NCBI GenBank assembly: GCA_965219905.1
Contig: CBDCOS010000002.1
Location: 1,736,001-1,800,000 of the forward strand
Length of the DNA stretch: 64,000 nucleotides
Source: JAJDTQ01 sp965219905
GTDB taxonomy: Bacteria > Desulfobacterota > Binatia > UBA9968 > JAJDTQ01
Reading direction: 5' to 3'
Under the pieces are notes generated by a model that was not told where the DNA came from, ran no database searches, and saw nothing but the letters and a program-made list of their open reading frames with translations. This document shows, piece by piece, positions 26,652 to 34,716 of the stretch (positions within the stretch are counted from its first letter, which is position 1; each line of letters opens with the position of its first letter). The position numbers were made by a program, and so were the translations under genes.

Positions 26652-27689
26652 TTGCTGACCCTTCAGAAGATCGCCCCCGAGGTGGGCGGCATCGCGCTTC
26701 GCGAGATGGAGCCGCGCGAACCCGGCGCCGGCGAGATATTGATCCGGGTGGGCGCCGCCGGGATCTGCGGCACCGACATGCAGATCTACAACTGGGCGCC
26801 GCGCATGGCGCGCCGGATGGTGCTGCCGCGGGTCCTCGGCCATGAGGTGTCGGGCACGGTCGAAGCCACCGGTCCGGGGATCGAGGGCCTCGCCGTGGGC
26901 GATCGGGTCAGCCTCGAGAGCCACATCTTTTGCGGACGCTGCCGGGCCTGCCGGCTCGGACGCGCCCATCTTTGCGAGCGGACCCGCTACCCCGGCATCG
27001 ACATCGACGGCGCGTTCGCCGAGTACCTGACCGTGCCGGCGTCCATCTCCTGGGTGAACCCGCCGGGCCTGCCGCACGAGACCGCGGCCATGCTCGAGCC
27101 GTTCGGCATCGCCGTCCACGCCTGCCTCGCGGGCGCCGGCGTGGCGGGGCTGTCCGTGCTGGTGAACGGTTGCGGGCCCATCGGGCTCATGGCGGTGGCG
27201 GTGGCGCGTGCGCTGGGCGCCGCCAGGATCATCGCCTGCGACATCAACCCGGTCCGTCTCCGCGCCGCCGAAACCATGGGCGCCGACCGCGCGGTGGATG
27301 CCGGCAAGGAGGACTTGGCGCGCGTCGTGGACGATATGACCGGCGGCGCGGGTGTCGACGTCGGCGTCGAACTATCGGGCACCGAAGCGGGATTCAACGC
27401 CGTCTTCGCCGCCCTCGCCAAGGGGGGCGACTTTCGGCTCGTGGGCGCACCGCCGTCGGCCATCCCCGTGGACTTCACCTACTGGCTGCTCAAGTGCCCG
27501 GTGATGCACAACATCCACGGGCGGCTCATCTGGCAGACGTGGCAGCACGCCACCGAGCTCCTGGCGACGGGCGCCGTCGATCTCGCCCCGGTCCGCAGCC
27601 ACCTCCTGCCGCTCTCCGACGCGCCACGCGGGTTTGAGCTCATCCGGGATGGGGAAGCGCTCAAGCCCGTGCTCGTGCCGGACTCCTGA
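26652..27689 (+). CDS. Zinc-dependent medium-chain dehydrogenase (threonine/sorbitol dehydrogenase-like)
   Basis: 345 residues. Catalytic zinc ligands are seen in GICGTD and LGHEVSG, the four structural cysteines in CGRCRACRLGRAHLC, and EPFG marks the later catalytic-site glutamate. The nucleotide-binding turn is NGCGPIG followed by ACDINPVRL, which favours NAD. Starts with TTG six bases after the beta-subunit stop; no ATG is near. Placed in the Rieske operon, it may oxidise the product diol or a related alcohol, though cis-diol dehydrogenases are usually of another family. Confidence 0.85.
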   Translation: MLTLQKIAPEVGGIALREMEPREPGAGEILIRVGAAGICGTDMQIYNWAPRMARRMVLPRVLGHEVSGTVEATGPGIEGLAVGDRVSLESHIFCGRCRACRLGRAHLCERTRYPGIDIDGAFAEYLTVPASISWVNPPGLPHETAAMLEPFGIAVHACLAGAGVAGLSVLVNGCGPIGLMAVAVARALGAARIIACDINPVRLRAAETMGADRAVDAGKEDLARVVDDMTGGAGVDVGVELSGTEAGFNAVFAALAKGGDFRLVGAPPSAIPVDFTYWLLKCPVMHNIHGRLIWQTWQHATELLATGAVDLAPVRSHLLPLSDAPRGFELIRDGEALKPVLVPDS

Positions 27690-27722
27690 CCGAAACGCTA
27701 CTGAGGACGTCGCGGGACGGCC

Positions 27723-27751
27723 GCGGGGAGACGAACTGCCTGTCTCTCCGC
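27723..27751 (+). terminator. Possible terminator hairpin after the Rieske operon
   Basis: GCGGGGAGAC at 27723-27732 pairs with GTCTCTCCGC at 27742-27751 (one G-T pair, 9-base loop). No run of T follows, so it may instead be an attenuator or simply mRNA-end protection. Confidence 0.4.
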
Positions 27752-27762
27752 GTCGGGAGAGG

Positions 27763-27794
27763 TTGACTTGCCCTAAATAACTATTATACTAGTT
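27763..27794 (+). promoter_or_regulatory. arsR promoter with overlapping operator-like palindrome
   Basis: TTGACT at 27763-27768, 16-base spacer, TATACT at 27785-27790. An inverted repeat AACTA/TAGTT spans 27779-27794 and covers the -10 box, as expected for an ArsR-type autorepressor. The ATG at 27797 lies 6 bases after the -10 box, so the message should be leaderless. Confidence 0.65.
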
Positions 27795-27796
27795 TT

Positions 27797-28180
27797 ATGG
27801 ATATAAGGACTCTTCCCAAGGCTTACCCAGCCTCCGCGCCCGCGCTTGAGGAAGCGGCGCAAGGGTTCGCCGCGTGCGGCTCCGAGCCGAGGCTCGCGGT
27901 GCTCCGCCTGCTCGTACGCGCCGGAGCCGGAGGGCTCACGGTCGGCGAGGTCCAGGAGCGCTCGGGCTTGCCGGCCTCGACGCTCGCCCATCATCTCGGC
28001 TTCCTTGCCGCGGGCGGACTGGTCGAGCAGGAGCGTCGGGGCCGCACCGTGATCAACCGTGCCGCCTACGGCCGTCTCGAGGCGCTTGCCGCGTTTCTGC
28101 TCGAAGAGTGCTGCGTCGATGCCTGCCCATCGCTGCCGGCCCGTGCGGCGCGGGCTGCGCTGGCGAAGGAGGCGTCATGA
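27797..28180 (+). CDS. ArsR-family transcriptional regulator
   Basis: Winged helix-turn-helix repressor of 127 residues. FAACGSEPRLAVLRLLVRAG and LPASTLAHHLGFLAAGGLVEQERRGRTV form the DNA-binding helix and wing. The C-terminal ECCVDACP carries three cysteines that could bind a thiophilic metal or metalloid, although the classical ELCVCDL motif in the third helix is absent. Its stop overlaps the ATG of the permease gene (ATGA), and an operator-like palindrome covers its promoter, so autoregulation of a two-gene operon is likely. Confidence 0.85.
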   Translation: MDIRTLPKAYPASAPALEEAAQGFAACGSEPRLAVLRLLVRAGAGGLTVGEVQERSGLPASTLAHHLGFLAAGGLVEQERRGRTVINRAAYGRLEALAAFLLEECCVDACPSLPARAARAALAKEAS

Positions 28181-29217
28181 CGGAACTGGTCATGAACGGA
28201 TTCAACGGGCTGCGCGTGGGGTTCAGGGGCATGGCGTCGGCCTGGGGGCTGATGCTGGCGATCCCGCTCGCCGTGGCGACGCTCGACGCCACCCGGTTGC
28301 CGGACATCCTGGAGATCGCGTTGGCGGCGTTCGCGGGAACGGTGCCCTTCATCGCCGCAGCGGTGCTGTTCATCGCGTATCTCAAGGCGACGGGAACCAC
28401 GGCCCTGGTGGCGCGCGCCTTCGAGGGACGCGAGATGCGCATGATCTTCCTGGCGGCGCTTGTCGGCGGCCTCGCCCCCTTCTGCGCCTGCGAGGTCATC
28501 CCGTTCATCGCGGCGCTGCTGGCCATCGGCGCGCCGCTCTCCGCCATCATGGCCTTCTGGCTGTCCTCCCCCGTCATCGATCCTCCCGCCGCGCTCATTA
28601 CCGCCGCCGCCCTCGGCTGGGACTTCGCGTTCGGGAAGGCGGCCGCGGCCGTGGCCATCGGCCTTTTCGGCGGGTTCGGGGTCCGCCTCTTCGTCCGGCA
28701 CCATGCGTTCGCCGTCCCCCTGCGGGAAGACGTAGCGGGCGGTTGCGGCGCCTGCGGCAGCATCCTCGAGACGGGCGATATTGTCTGGCCGTTCTGGCGC
28801 GAGCCGTTGCGGGCGGCCACCTTCCGTTCCGAAGCGCTGGAGAACGCGCGGTTCCTGGTCAAGTGGCTGGCGTTCGCCTACCTGATCCAGGCCCTGCTCG
28901 TCACCTACGTGCCGGCCGCGTTGATCGCGGGCCTGGTGGGCGGACCCGGGGCCGGCCCCATCGTGATCGGCGCCCTGGTGGGTACGCCCGCCTACCTCAA
29001 CGGCTATGCCGCGCCCGCCCTCGTCGCCGGCCTCATGGAACAAGGCATGAGCGCCGGCGCCGCCCTGGCCTTCATGGTTTCCGGCGCCGTGACCTGCGTC
29101 CCATCCATGGTCGCCGTATGGTCGCTGGTGCGCTGGCAAGTGTTCGCCGCCTACGTGGGTTTCGGCGTCGTGGGCGCGATCTTGAGCGGGGTGGGGTTCA
29201 GGGCGCTCGTCGGGTGA
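28177..29217 (+). CDS. Permease of the ArsP / YraQ (DUF318) family
   Basis: 346 residues, highly hydrophobic, with about eight to ten membrane segments. The block LAPFCACEVIPF near residue 100 corresponds to the conserved Cys-containing motif of ArsP_1 permeases, and a cytosolic loop carries GGCGACGS. Members of the family export trivalent organoarsenicals or are of unknown substrate. Regulation by the adjacent ArsR-type protein supports metal or metalloid efflux; the particular ion cannot be deduced. Confidence 0.82.
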   Translation: MTELVMNGFNGLRVGFRGMASAWGLMLAIPLAVATLDATRLPDILEIALAAFAGTVPFIAAAVLFIAYLKATGTTALVARAFEGREMRMIFLAALVGGLAPFCACEVIPFIAALLAIGAPLSAIMAFWLSSPVIDPPAALITAAALGWDFAFGKAAAAVAIGLFGGFGVRLFVRHHAFAVPLREDVAGGCGACGSILETGDIVWPFWREPLRAATFRSEALENARFLVKWLAFAYLIQALLVTYVPAALIAGLVGGPGAGPIVIGALVGTPAYLNGYAAPALVAGLMEQGMSAGAALAFMVSGAVTCVPSMVAVWSLVRWQVFAAYVGFGVVGAILSGVGFRALVG

Positions 29218-29292
29218 ACGGGCACGGCGCAGCCAGGATCAAAGAAAACTTTCGCGATGATCGGTCAAGTGGCATGCGACAAGGCCGGCTCC

Positions 29293-29328
29293 TTGACGTT
29301 AGTCTGAAAAACTATTATATTTTCGGAC
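29293..29328 (+). promoter_or_regulatory. Promoter and operator-like repeat of the AbiE operon
   Basis: TTGACG at 29293-29298, 17-base spacer, TATATT at 29316-29321. Arms GTCTGAAAA (29302-29310) and TTTTCGGAC (29320-29328) form an 8-of-9 inverted repeat across the -10 box. AbiEi antitoxins are known to repress their own promoters through such repeats. Confidence 0.6.
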
Positions 29329-29343
29329 AAAGGATTTGTTGCA

Positions 29344-29949
29344 ATGTCCACCATGGAAGCCATTAGAAGCCGTATGCGCGGCCTGCCCAAGGGCAAGCCC
29401 TTCACGACGTCGCGCTTCGCCAACTGCGGACCGCGCGGGGCCGTCGACCGGGCCCTTTCGCGTATCGTCCACGAGGGCGAAATCGAGCGTCTATCCCGGG
29501 GCGTCTTCGTCCGTCCTCGAAAGAACCGGTTCGTCGGTAACATCGTCCCCGGTGTTGCCGAGGTGGTTCAGACAATCGCCAGAGACAATGGCGAGACCGT
29601 ACAGGTTCATGGCGCGGAAGCCGCACGGCGGTTAGGGCTCAGCACCCAGGCGCCTACCGTGGCAGTGTTCCATACCAGTGCGTCGAGCCGTTCGATCCGG
29701 ATTGGCAACACCACGGTCAAGATGATCCACACTTCGAACCGTCGGCGGCTTCAATTTGCCGGCGAGACCGCAGGCTTGGCGCTCTCCGCCCTCTGGTATC
29801 TCGGCAAGGACAACGTGACGCCAGAGACGGTCGCCATGATCGAGTCCGCCGTGGGCGCGGAGGAGTTCGAGAAACTACGGTTGGCCGACATTCCGGCGTG
29901 GATGGCGATCGCACTCAACGCCTCCACCCAGGACAACGCCCATGGCTGA
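29344..29949 (+). CDS. Type IV antitoxin, AbiEi family (DUF6088-like)
   Basis: 201 residues. The N-terminal part (about 1-60, with FTTSRFANCGPRGAVDRAL and LSRGVFVRPRK) is a winged helix typical of AbiEi-type antitoxins and likely binds the inverted repeat at 29302-29328. The C-terminal part would neutralise the toxin without direct protein contact, as in other type IV systems. AAAGGA lies before the ATG. It overlaps the toxin gene by 8 bases. Confidence 0.85.
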   Translation: MSTMEAIRSRMRGLPKGKPFTTSRFANCGPRGAVDRALSRIVHEGEIERLSRGVFVRPRKNRFVGNIVPGVAEVVQTIARDNGETVQVHGAEAARRLGLSTQAPTVAVFHTSASSRSIRIGNTTVKMIHTSNRRRLQFAGETAGLALSALWYLGKDNVTPETVAMIESAVGAEEFEKLRLADIPAWMAIALNASTQDNAHG

Positions 29950-30952
29950 AGCCTTCCTCTCCCTGAATGCCGGAGACCAGAGAGACATCCTTGAGACCGT
30001 AGCCGTCCGGTCGAGGCGGCCGGCGGTCATCCTGGAGAAAGACATCTGGATCTGCTGGGTCCTGCAGACCCTCTTCTCCATCCCCGAACGTCACCCAATG
30101 GCGTTCAAGGGCGGTACGTCCCTTTCGAAGGTCTATGGAATCATCGACCGTTTCTCCGAAGATGTCGACGTCACCCTCGATTACCGGGCTTTCGGTGACG
30201 CTTTCGACCCCTTCGCCCCAGGGGTGAGCAGGTCTCGAATCAGGCACCTCAGCGACCGGCTCAAATCCTCCGTAGCGACCTACACTCGGGATGTTGTCGG
30301 TCCGGCTCTGGAGACCGCAGCCGAAGAGCTGTCAATGTCCGGCCGGCATAGCGTCCGAATCAGCGATAATGGCGAGGGCGTGTGGTTTGCATATCCATCG
30401 ACCGTCGAAAACACGGTCGGCTACCTTACAAGCGAGGTGTTTCTTGAGTTCGGCGGCCGCAACGTCATCGACCCCAACGAATTGCACGAGATCACGCCCG
30501 ACATCGCGGCCCAGACCAACGACCTCGACTATCCCAAAGCTACGGTGACGGTCCTCTCCCCTGTTCGAACCTTCTGGGAGAAAGCCACACTCATCCATGT
30601 CGAATGCCACAGGCGCAGGCTTTCGCACAGTCCGGAACGGATATCTCGGCACTGGTTCGACCTGGCATGCCTCGCCCACCACGACGCCAGCCGGGCAGCC
30701 CTCTCCGACCGCGCTCTTCTCGAAGATGTCGTCCGGCTAAAGGCGGTTTTCTTCCATGCGAGCTACGCCAACTACAATCATTGCCTCGACGGCCGACTGA
30801 GGCTCGTTCCCGACGAAGACCAACTCCACCGTCTCAGATCCGACTACGAGGCCATGCGCACCGCCGGCATCGTTCGCGATGACGCGCCGGAATTCGATGC
30901 CTTGATCGAAAGCATCCGGGACGTGGAGAGCGAAGTGAACCGCCAGTCCTGA
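29942..30952 (+). CDS. Type IV toxin, AbiEii nucleotidyltransferase
   Basis: 336 residues of the DUF1814/AbiEii family. The nucleotidyltransferase motif GGTSLSK is at about residues 56-62 and the metal-binding acidic pair DVDVTLDY at about 74-81. A conserved SPVRTFWEKATLIHVE block follows in the second half. Members transfer nucleotides to tRNA or other targets and cause reversible growth arrest, and several give phage resistance by abortive infection. Overlap with the antitoxin ensures coupled expression. Confidence 0.87.
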   Translation: MAEAFLSLNAGDQRDILETVAVRSRRPAVILEKDIWICWVLQTLFSIPERHPMAFKGGTSLSKVYGIIDRFSEDVDVTLDYRAFGDAFDPFAPGVSRSRIRHLSDRLKSSVATYTRDVVGPALETAAEELSMSGRHSVRISDNGEGVWFAYPSTVENTVGYLTSEVFLEFGGRNVIDPNELHEITPDIAAQTNDLDYPKATVTVLSPVRTFWEKATLIHVECHRRRLSHSPERISRHWFDLACLAHHDASRAALSDRALLEDVVRLKAVFFHASYANYNHCLDGRLRLVPDEDQLHRLRSDYEAMRTAGIVRDDAPEFDALIESIRDVESEVNRQS

Positions 30953-30985
30953 GAGTGTAGAATCGCGAAGACGCTGTGGGACGGC

Positions 30986-31059
30986 GCGGAGAATGAGATC
31001 ACCATCTCCGCAGAATAAGCGGAGATAAGCTTGTCGATGCGGAGAATAGGCGCTATATT
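30986..31059 (+). promoter_or_regulatory. fic promoter with repeated GCGGAGAATA motif
   Basis: TTGTCG at 31031-31036, 17-base spacer, TATATT at 31054-31059; ATG 31066 lies 6 bases later, so a leaderless start is likely. A perfect 8-base inverted repeat ATCTCCGC/GCGGAGAT sits at 31004-31026. The half-site GCGGAGAAT recurs at 30986 and 31039, giving at least four sites around the promoter. Confidence 0.6.
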
Positions 31060-31065
31060 CCCCGC

Positions 31066-32196
31066 ATGTTGTACGGAGAATACCCTGCGTATATCTGGCA
31101 ACGCCCGGAATGGCCTCAGTACCAGCAGGATACGGCCCGGCTCGCCAAACACCTCGCGCGCACACGCCACATCCAGGGAAAACTGCTCGGCCGTATGGAG
31201 GCTCTGGGTTTCGAGATGCGCAGCGAAGCCACGTTGCGCACGCTCACCGAAGATGTCGTAAAAACGAGCGAGATCGAGGGAGAGGTACTTGTTCCCGACC
31301 AAGTCCGCTCGTCGATTGCGAGCCGCCTCGGTCTGGATATCGGCGGCCTGCCTGCGCCGGATCGCAACGTCGACGGCGTCGTCGAAATGGAGCTCGACGC
31401 CACACGGAATTACGCCGCGCCTTTGACGGAAGAACGGCTGTTGTCGTGGCACGCGGCCCTGTTCCCGACCGGGCGCAGCGGCATGCGCCGGATTCGCGTT
31501 GGCGAGTGGCGCGATGACGCAGACGGGCCGATGGAAGTCGTCTCAGGCCCGATCGGCCGCCAACGCGTCCACTACACCGCTCCACCGGCCGAGCGCCTCG
31601 GAGACGAGATATCCAGGTTCCTGGAATGGTTCGAAGACACACAGTCCATGGAACCCGTGCTCGCCGCCGGAGTGGCCCATTTCTGGTTCGTCACCATTCA
31701 TCCCTTCGACGATGGCAACGGACGCATCGCGCGAGCGATCGCGGACATGGCGCTGACCCGGTCCGAAGAGAGCCCTGAACGTTTCTACAGCATGTCGGCT
31801 CAGATCCGCTTGGAGCGTAAGGCCTACTACGACATTCTCGAGGCCACTCAGAAAGGCGGCTTGGATATCACCCAGTGGCAGGTCTGGTTTCTCGAATGCC
31901 TCACACGCGCCATCGAAAACGCTCAACATACCCTCGCCGCCGTCCTGACGAAGGCCGCCTTTTGGGAGGCCCATGCCCACGAGTTGCTGAACGAGCGCCA
32001 AGTGAAGATCCTCAACCGGCTTCTAGATGGTTTCGAGGGGAAGCTCACCTCGTCGAAGTGGGCGGCGATGAACCGCTGCTCCCAAGACACGGCGAATCGA
32101 GACATCCGCGACCTGATCGATCGTGATATCCTGGTCCGAAGCCGGGCTGGCGGTCGTAGTACAAGCTACGAACTGGTTGCCGAAAGTCGCCGCTAG
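31066..32196 (+). CDS. Fic-domain protein (DUF4172 plus Fic), probable AMP transferase
   Basis: 376 residues. N-terminal DUF4172-like region (about 1-100), then the Fic core with HPFDDGNGR at about residues 212-220, holding the catalytic His and the phosphate-binding loop. The inhibitory motif Thr67-x-x-x-Glu71-Gly72 is in the N-terminal part, which makes it a class II Fic enzyme kept off by its own helix. The end (about 320-370) is a winged helix that probably binds DNA, matching the repeated operator at 30986-31048. Family members AMPylate proteins such as topoisomerase subunits. Neighbouring AbiE suggests a defence or stress island. Confidence 0.88.
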   Translation: MLYGEYPAYIWQRPEWPQYQQDTARLAKHLARTRHIQGKLLGRMEALGFEMRSEATLRTLTEDVVKTSEIEGEVLVPDQVRSSIASRLGLDIGGLPAPDRNVDGVVEMELDATRNYAAPLTEERLLSWHAALFPTGRSGMRRIRVGEWRDDADGPMEVVSGPIGRQRVHYTAPPAERLGDEISRFLEWFEDTQSMEPVLAAGVAHFWFVTIHPFDDGNGRIARAIADMALTRSEESPERFYSMSAQIRLERKAYYDILEATQKGGLDITQWQVWFLECLTRAIENAQHTLAAVLTKAAFWEAHAHELLNERQVKILNRLLDGFEGKLTSSKWAAMNRCSQDTANRDIRDLIDRDILVRSRAGGRSTSYELVAESRR

Positions 32197-32292
32197 CCGA
32201 ACGAGAGTTTAACCGCACGCCATCCTGCCGGACTTCAGCGCGGAAATCGACGGCAACCTTACCTCACGATGACCCAAACCCATCGGCAGGAG

Positions 32293-32790
32293 CTACTTGC
32301 CGAGCGTCACGTAGGGAACTGAGCAGCGCAGCCGCTTTGGTTCGGGAACTTGAGCGTCCAATTCGCGGAGACGGTTGAGTGATACCCACTTCTGGCCATT
32401 ACGCTGAACTCTGCCTGGTTCAGACCATGGGACGCGACCCGGCCCATTGTAGACGACATCAACACGACGCTCTCGCGTTAGGCGAATGACGAGCAGGTGC
32501 TCTGGCTCACCTCGCAGGCCTACTTGACTGCGTTGCGTGAACTTGACCTGGACCTTTCTGCCGTCGCTGGCTTCGGCGTCGTGGCAAGGTTCGCCAGCCG
32601 GCAGGAGTTCGAGTGCGAACATATGCGCAGCGATTACCTCTCCAATGCTGCCGACGAGATGGCCGTCGGGAGTGAACTTGCGGCAAGGAAAGAGCGTTTC
32701 GAACTCCTCGACGATGGAGTAGAGCTTGGTGAGCAATGCGCCGACCTGCGACCATCGGTCGTATGCCTGGCTAACGCTACTCACTGCCAC
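32293..32790 (-). CDS. Small unknown protein with possible PD-(D/E)xK core (DUF6998-like)
   Basis: 165 residues, no clear function. An amphipathic N-terminus is followed by GSIGEVIAA, DAEASDGRKVQVKFT and VIRLTRERRVDVVYNG. The order Glu, Asp, then Q-x-K resembles the active core of restriction-endonuclease-like folds, and a DUF6998-type assignment is from memory. Start is GTG 32790 or GTG 32784, the second overlapping the upstream stop as GTGA. Both have a GAGG/GGAG site eight bases before. It is the last gene of the hydrolase/oxidoreductase run, although its content looks more like the nearby island. Confidence 0.6.
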   Translation of the reverse strand: MAVSSVSQAYDRWSQVGALLTKLYSIVEEFETLFPCRKFTPDGHLVGSIGEVIAAHMFALELLPAGEPCHDAEASDGRKVQVKFTQRSQVGLRGEPEHLLVIRLTRERRVDVVYNGPGRVPWSEPGRVQRNGQKWVSLNRLRELDAQVPEPKRLRCSVPYVTLGK

Positions 32791-33902
32791 GTCCTCAACT
32801 CCGGATAAACCTCCGTCGCAAACAGCTCCATGCTCCGCTTGGTCTCCTCGTGGGTCATGAACCCCGCTTGGTTCATCATCAGCAGGTGCCCCACGCCGCA
32901 GCGGTCGTGGAGGTACCGGACCTTCTCGATGACCTTCTTGGGGGTGCCGGCGATGATGACGCCCTGGTCGATGAGGTCCTCGTAGGTGCGGTTGTAGCGG
33001 GCCATGCCCTTGGGGTCGAAGAAACGGGTGAGGCCCTGGGGCGGCACGAATCCCGGCGGGGCGAAGAAGCCCACGGGGCGGCGCTTGTTGAGGTACCAGA
33101 GGAGCTTGCGGCCGCCCTCCTCGGCCTTCTTGTCGGTCTCTCCGGTGAAGGTAAGGGCGCAGTAGGCGAACCTGTCGGTGCCGGGCTCGGGGTAGTTCAT
33201 CTCCTCGCAGCGCTTTCGATAGGCGGTGAAGAGGGCTTCGGTCTGTTCGTAGGAGGTGAGCACAGTGGCCAGGGTGTAGTGGTGGTCAGCCACCCAGGGC
33301 ACGGCCGCCGGTTGGCTGCCGGTGATCCAGATGGGCGGATGGGGCTGCTGGTAGGGGCGCGGCCACGGGTTGACGTAGCGGTAGTGGTAGTGCTTGCCCT
33401 CCCAGTTGAACACGTCCTGGGTCTTCCACGCCTTGATGATGAGGTCGTGGGCCTCCTGCATCCGTTCCCGGGTGTCGGAGGGGTTGGTGTTGGCGGGATG
33501 GATCTCGGTCCCCACGCCCCGGACGAAGCCGGCGATGAGGCGGCCGCCCGAAATGACGTCCAGCATGGCGGCGTCCTCGGCCACCTGGATCGGGCTCCGG
33601 TGCGCCAGCGGGAAGCCCAGCACCAGGATCCTGGCGCGCTTGGTGCGCCGCACCAGGGTGCCGGCGGTGATGGAGACGTTGGCCGCCATGCAGGTGGCGG
33701 TGGCGTGATGCTCGTTGAGCATGATCTCCAGGCCCAGCTCGTCGGCGTACTCGTACTCGTCGAGGTAGCGGTTGTAGAGATCGTGGGCGATCTTGGGGTC
33801 GCAGTAGCGGCTGGGCAGGGTCACGCGCATGGCCCCGTAGGTTTCCTCCGCGTCGTCCGGGAGAAACGGATACGGCATTTCGGTGAAGTGATAGGCCAGC
33901 AT
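32781..33902 (-). CDS. LLM-class (luciferase-like) flavin-dependent oxidoreductase
   Basis: 373 residues of the bacterial luciferase alpha/beta-barrel family. Seen are YADELGLEIMLNEHHATATCM near the start, ILVLGFPLAHRSPIQVAEDAAMLD and SGGRLIAGFVRGVGTEIHP, the usual F420/FMN-site blocks, and GTPKKVIEKV towards the end. It would oxygenate or reduce an organic substrate with reduced flavin. AAAGGAGGAACC gives a strong start. It follows two alpha/beta hydrolases on the same strand, together suggesting breakdown of a cyclic or aromatic compound. Substrate unknown. Confidence 0.87.
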   Translation of the reverse strand: MLAYHFTEMPYPFLPDDAEETYGAMRVTLPSRYCDPKIAHDLYNRYLDEYEYADELGLEIMLNEHHATATCMAANVSITAGTLVRRTKRARILVLGFPLAHRSPIQVAEDAAMLDVISGGRLIAGFVRGVGTEIHPANTNPSDTRERMQEAHDLIIKAWKTQDVFNWEGKHYHYRYVNPWPRPYQQPHPPIWITGSQPAAVPWVADHHYTLATVLTSYEQTEALFTAYRKRCEEMNYPEPGTDRFAYCALTFTGETDKKAEEGGRKLLWYLNKRRPVGFFAPPGFVPPQGLTRFFDPKGMARYNRTYEDLIDQGVIIAGTPKKVIEKVRYLHDRCGVGHLLMMNQAGFMTHEETKRSMELFATEVYPELRTWQ

Positions 33903-33924
33903 CTCCGGTTCCTCCTTTGGCTCT

Positions 33925-34716
33925 CTAGCTCTCCAGGAACTCCGTGACCGCCCGGGCCAGGGCCTTGGGCTGCTCCCATTGCGGGTAGTGGCCGGCGTCG
34001 GGTATGGCGGTGAAGCCGGCTCCGGGAATGGCCTGCTGGAGCGCGCGCCCGTAGTCCGGGGTCACCACACGGTCGCTCGCGCCCCAGAACAAGTGGGTCG
34101 GGACCCGCACCCGGGCCAGCCGCCGCAGGAGCTTGGGATTGTACATGAAGGGACGCCAGGCGAACTTCAGCACCGACTGGCGGTTGCGCAGCAGTGCCAG
34201 CAGCACCTCGCCCTCCACGTCCTCCCGGCCCGGCCACTTGAGCGCCCGGGCCGCCGCCGGGTCGTGCCACGCCAACTCGGCGACCTCCTGGGCCGTGTAG
34301 ACATAGACGTCCTGCACGTCGCGCACCGTGGGGGCCGAGACCTTGATGCCCACCGAATCGATCAACGCCAGCCGCCGGATCTGCTGGTGTGCGCGCACGG
34401 CCATCTCCGCCGCCACCCAGCCGCCGAACCCGTGGCCGATGACGTCCACCGGACCCGCGTCCAGGCTCTCCAGAAGGTCGAGCCCCAGGAAGGCCAGATC
34501 TTCCATGGTGTCGATCCAGTCGGGCAGCTCCGACTGGTTGATCCCCGGCAGCGACGGCACCAGCACCCGGGAACGCTTGGCCAGGGCATCGTCGAAGGGT
34601 GGGACCTGCGTGTCGAGCTGGTCCCCGTAGAGGATCACCCGCGGCGCGCCGTCCCCGTGTTGGCGGACCCCCAGCTTTACGCCGTCCACCTCCATGATCT
34701 CCGAAACCCACGTCAT
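33925..34716 (-). CDS. Alpha/beta-hydrolase fold protein with nucleophile Ser replaced by Gly
   Basis: 263 residues with a clear alpha/beta-hydrolase order. The elbow that should read G-x-S-x-G reads VIGHGFGGW (about residues 92-100), so glycine takes the place of the catalytic serine. The bases there (GGC CAC GGG TTC GGC) leave no doubt about the reading. The acid (ASDRVVTP) and histidine (PDAGHYPQW) positions are kept. It may be a binding protein, a lyase or a partner of the neighbouring intact hydrolase. Overlaps the upstream hydrolase gene by 4 bases. Confidence 0.85.
   Translation of the reverse strand: MTWVSEIMEVDGVKLGVRQHGDGAPRVILYGDQLDTQVPPFDDALAKRSRVLVPSLPGINQSELPDWIDTMEDLAFLGLDLLESLDAGPVDVIGHGFGGWVAAEMAVRAHQQIRRLALIDSVGIKVSAPTVRDVQDVYVYTAQEVAELAWHDPAAARALKWPGREDVEGEVLLALLRNRQSVLKFAWRPFMYNPKLLRRLARVRVPTHLFWGASDRVVTPDYGRALQQAIPGAGFTAIPDAGHYPQWEQPKALARAVTEFLES

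Noticed and set aside
26652..27689. Naming the dehydrogenase tdh
   Set aside because: Motifs fit the wider medium-chain family, but no kbl gene is present and the threonine-specific residues could not be confirmed.
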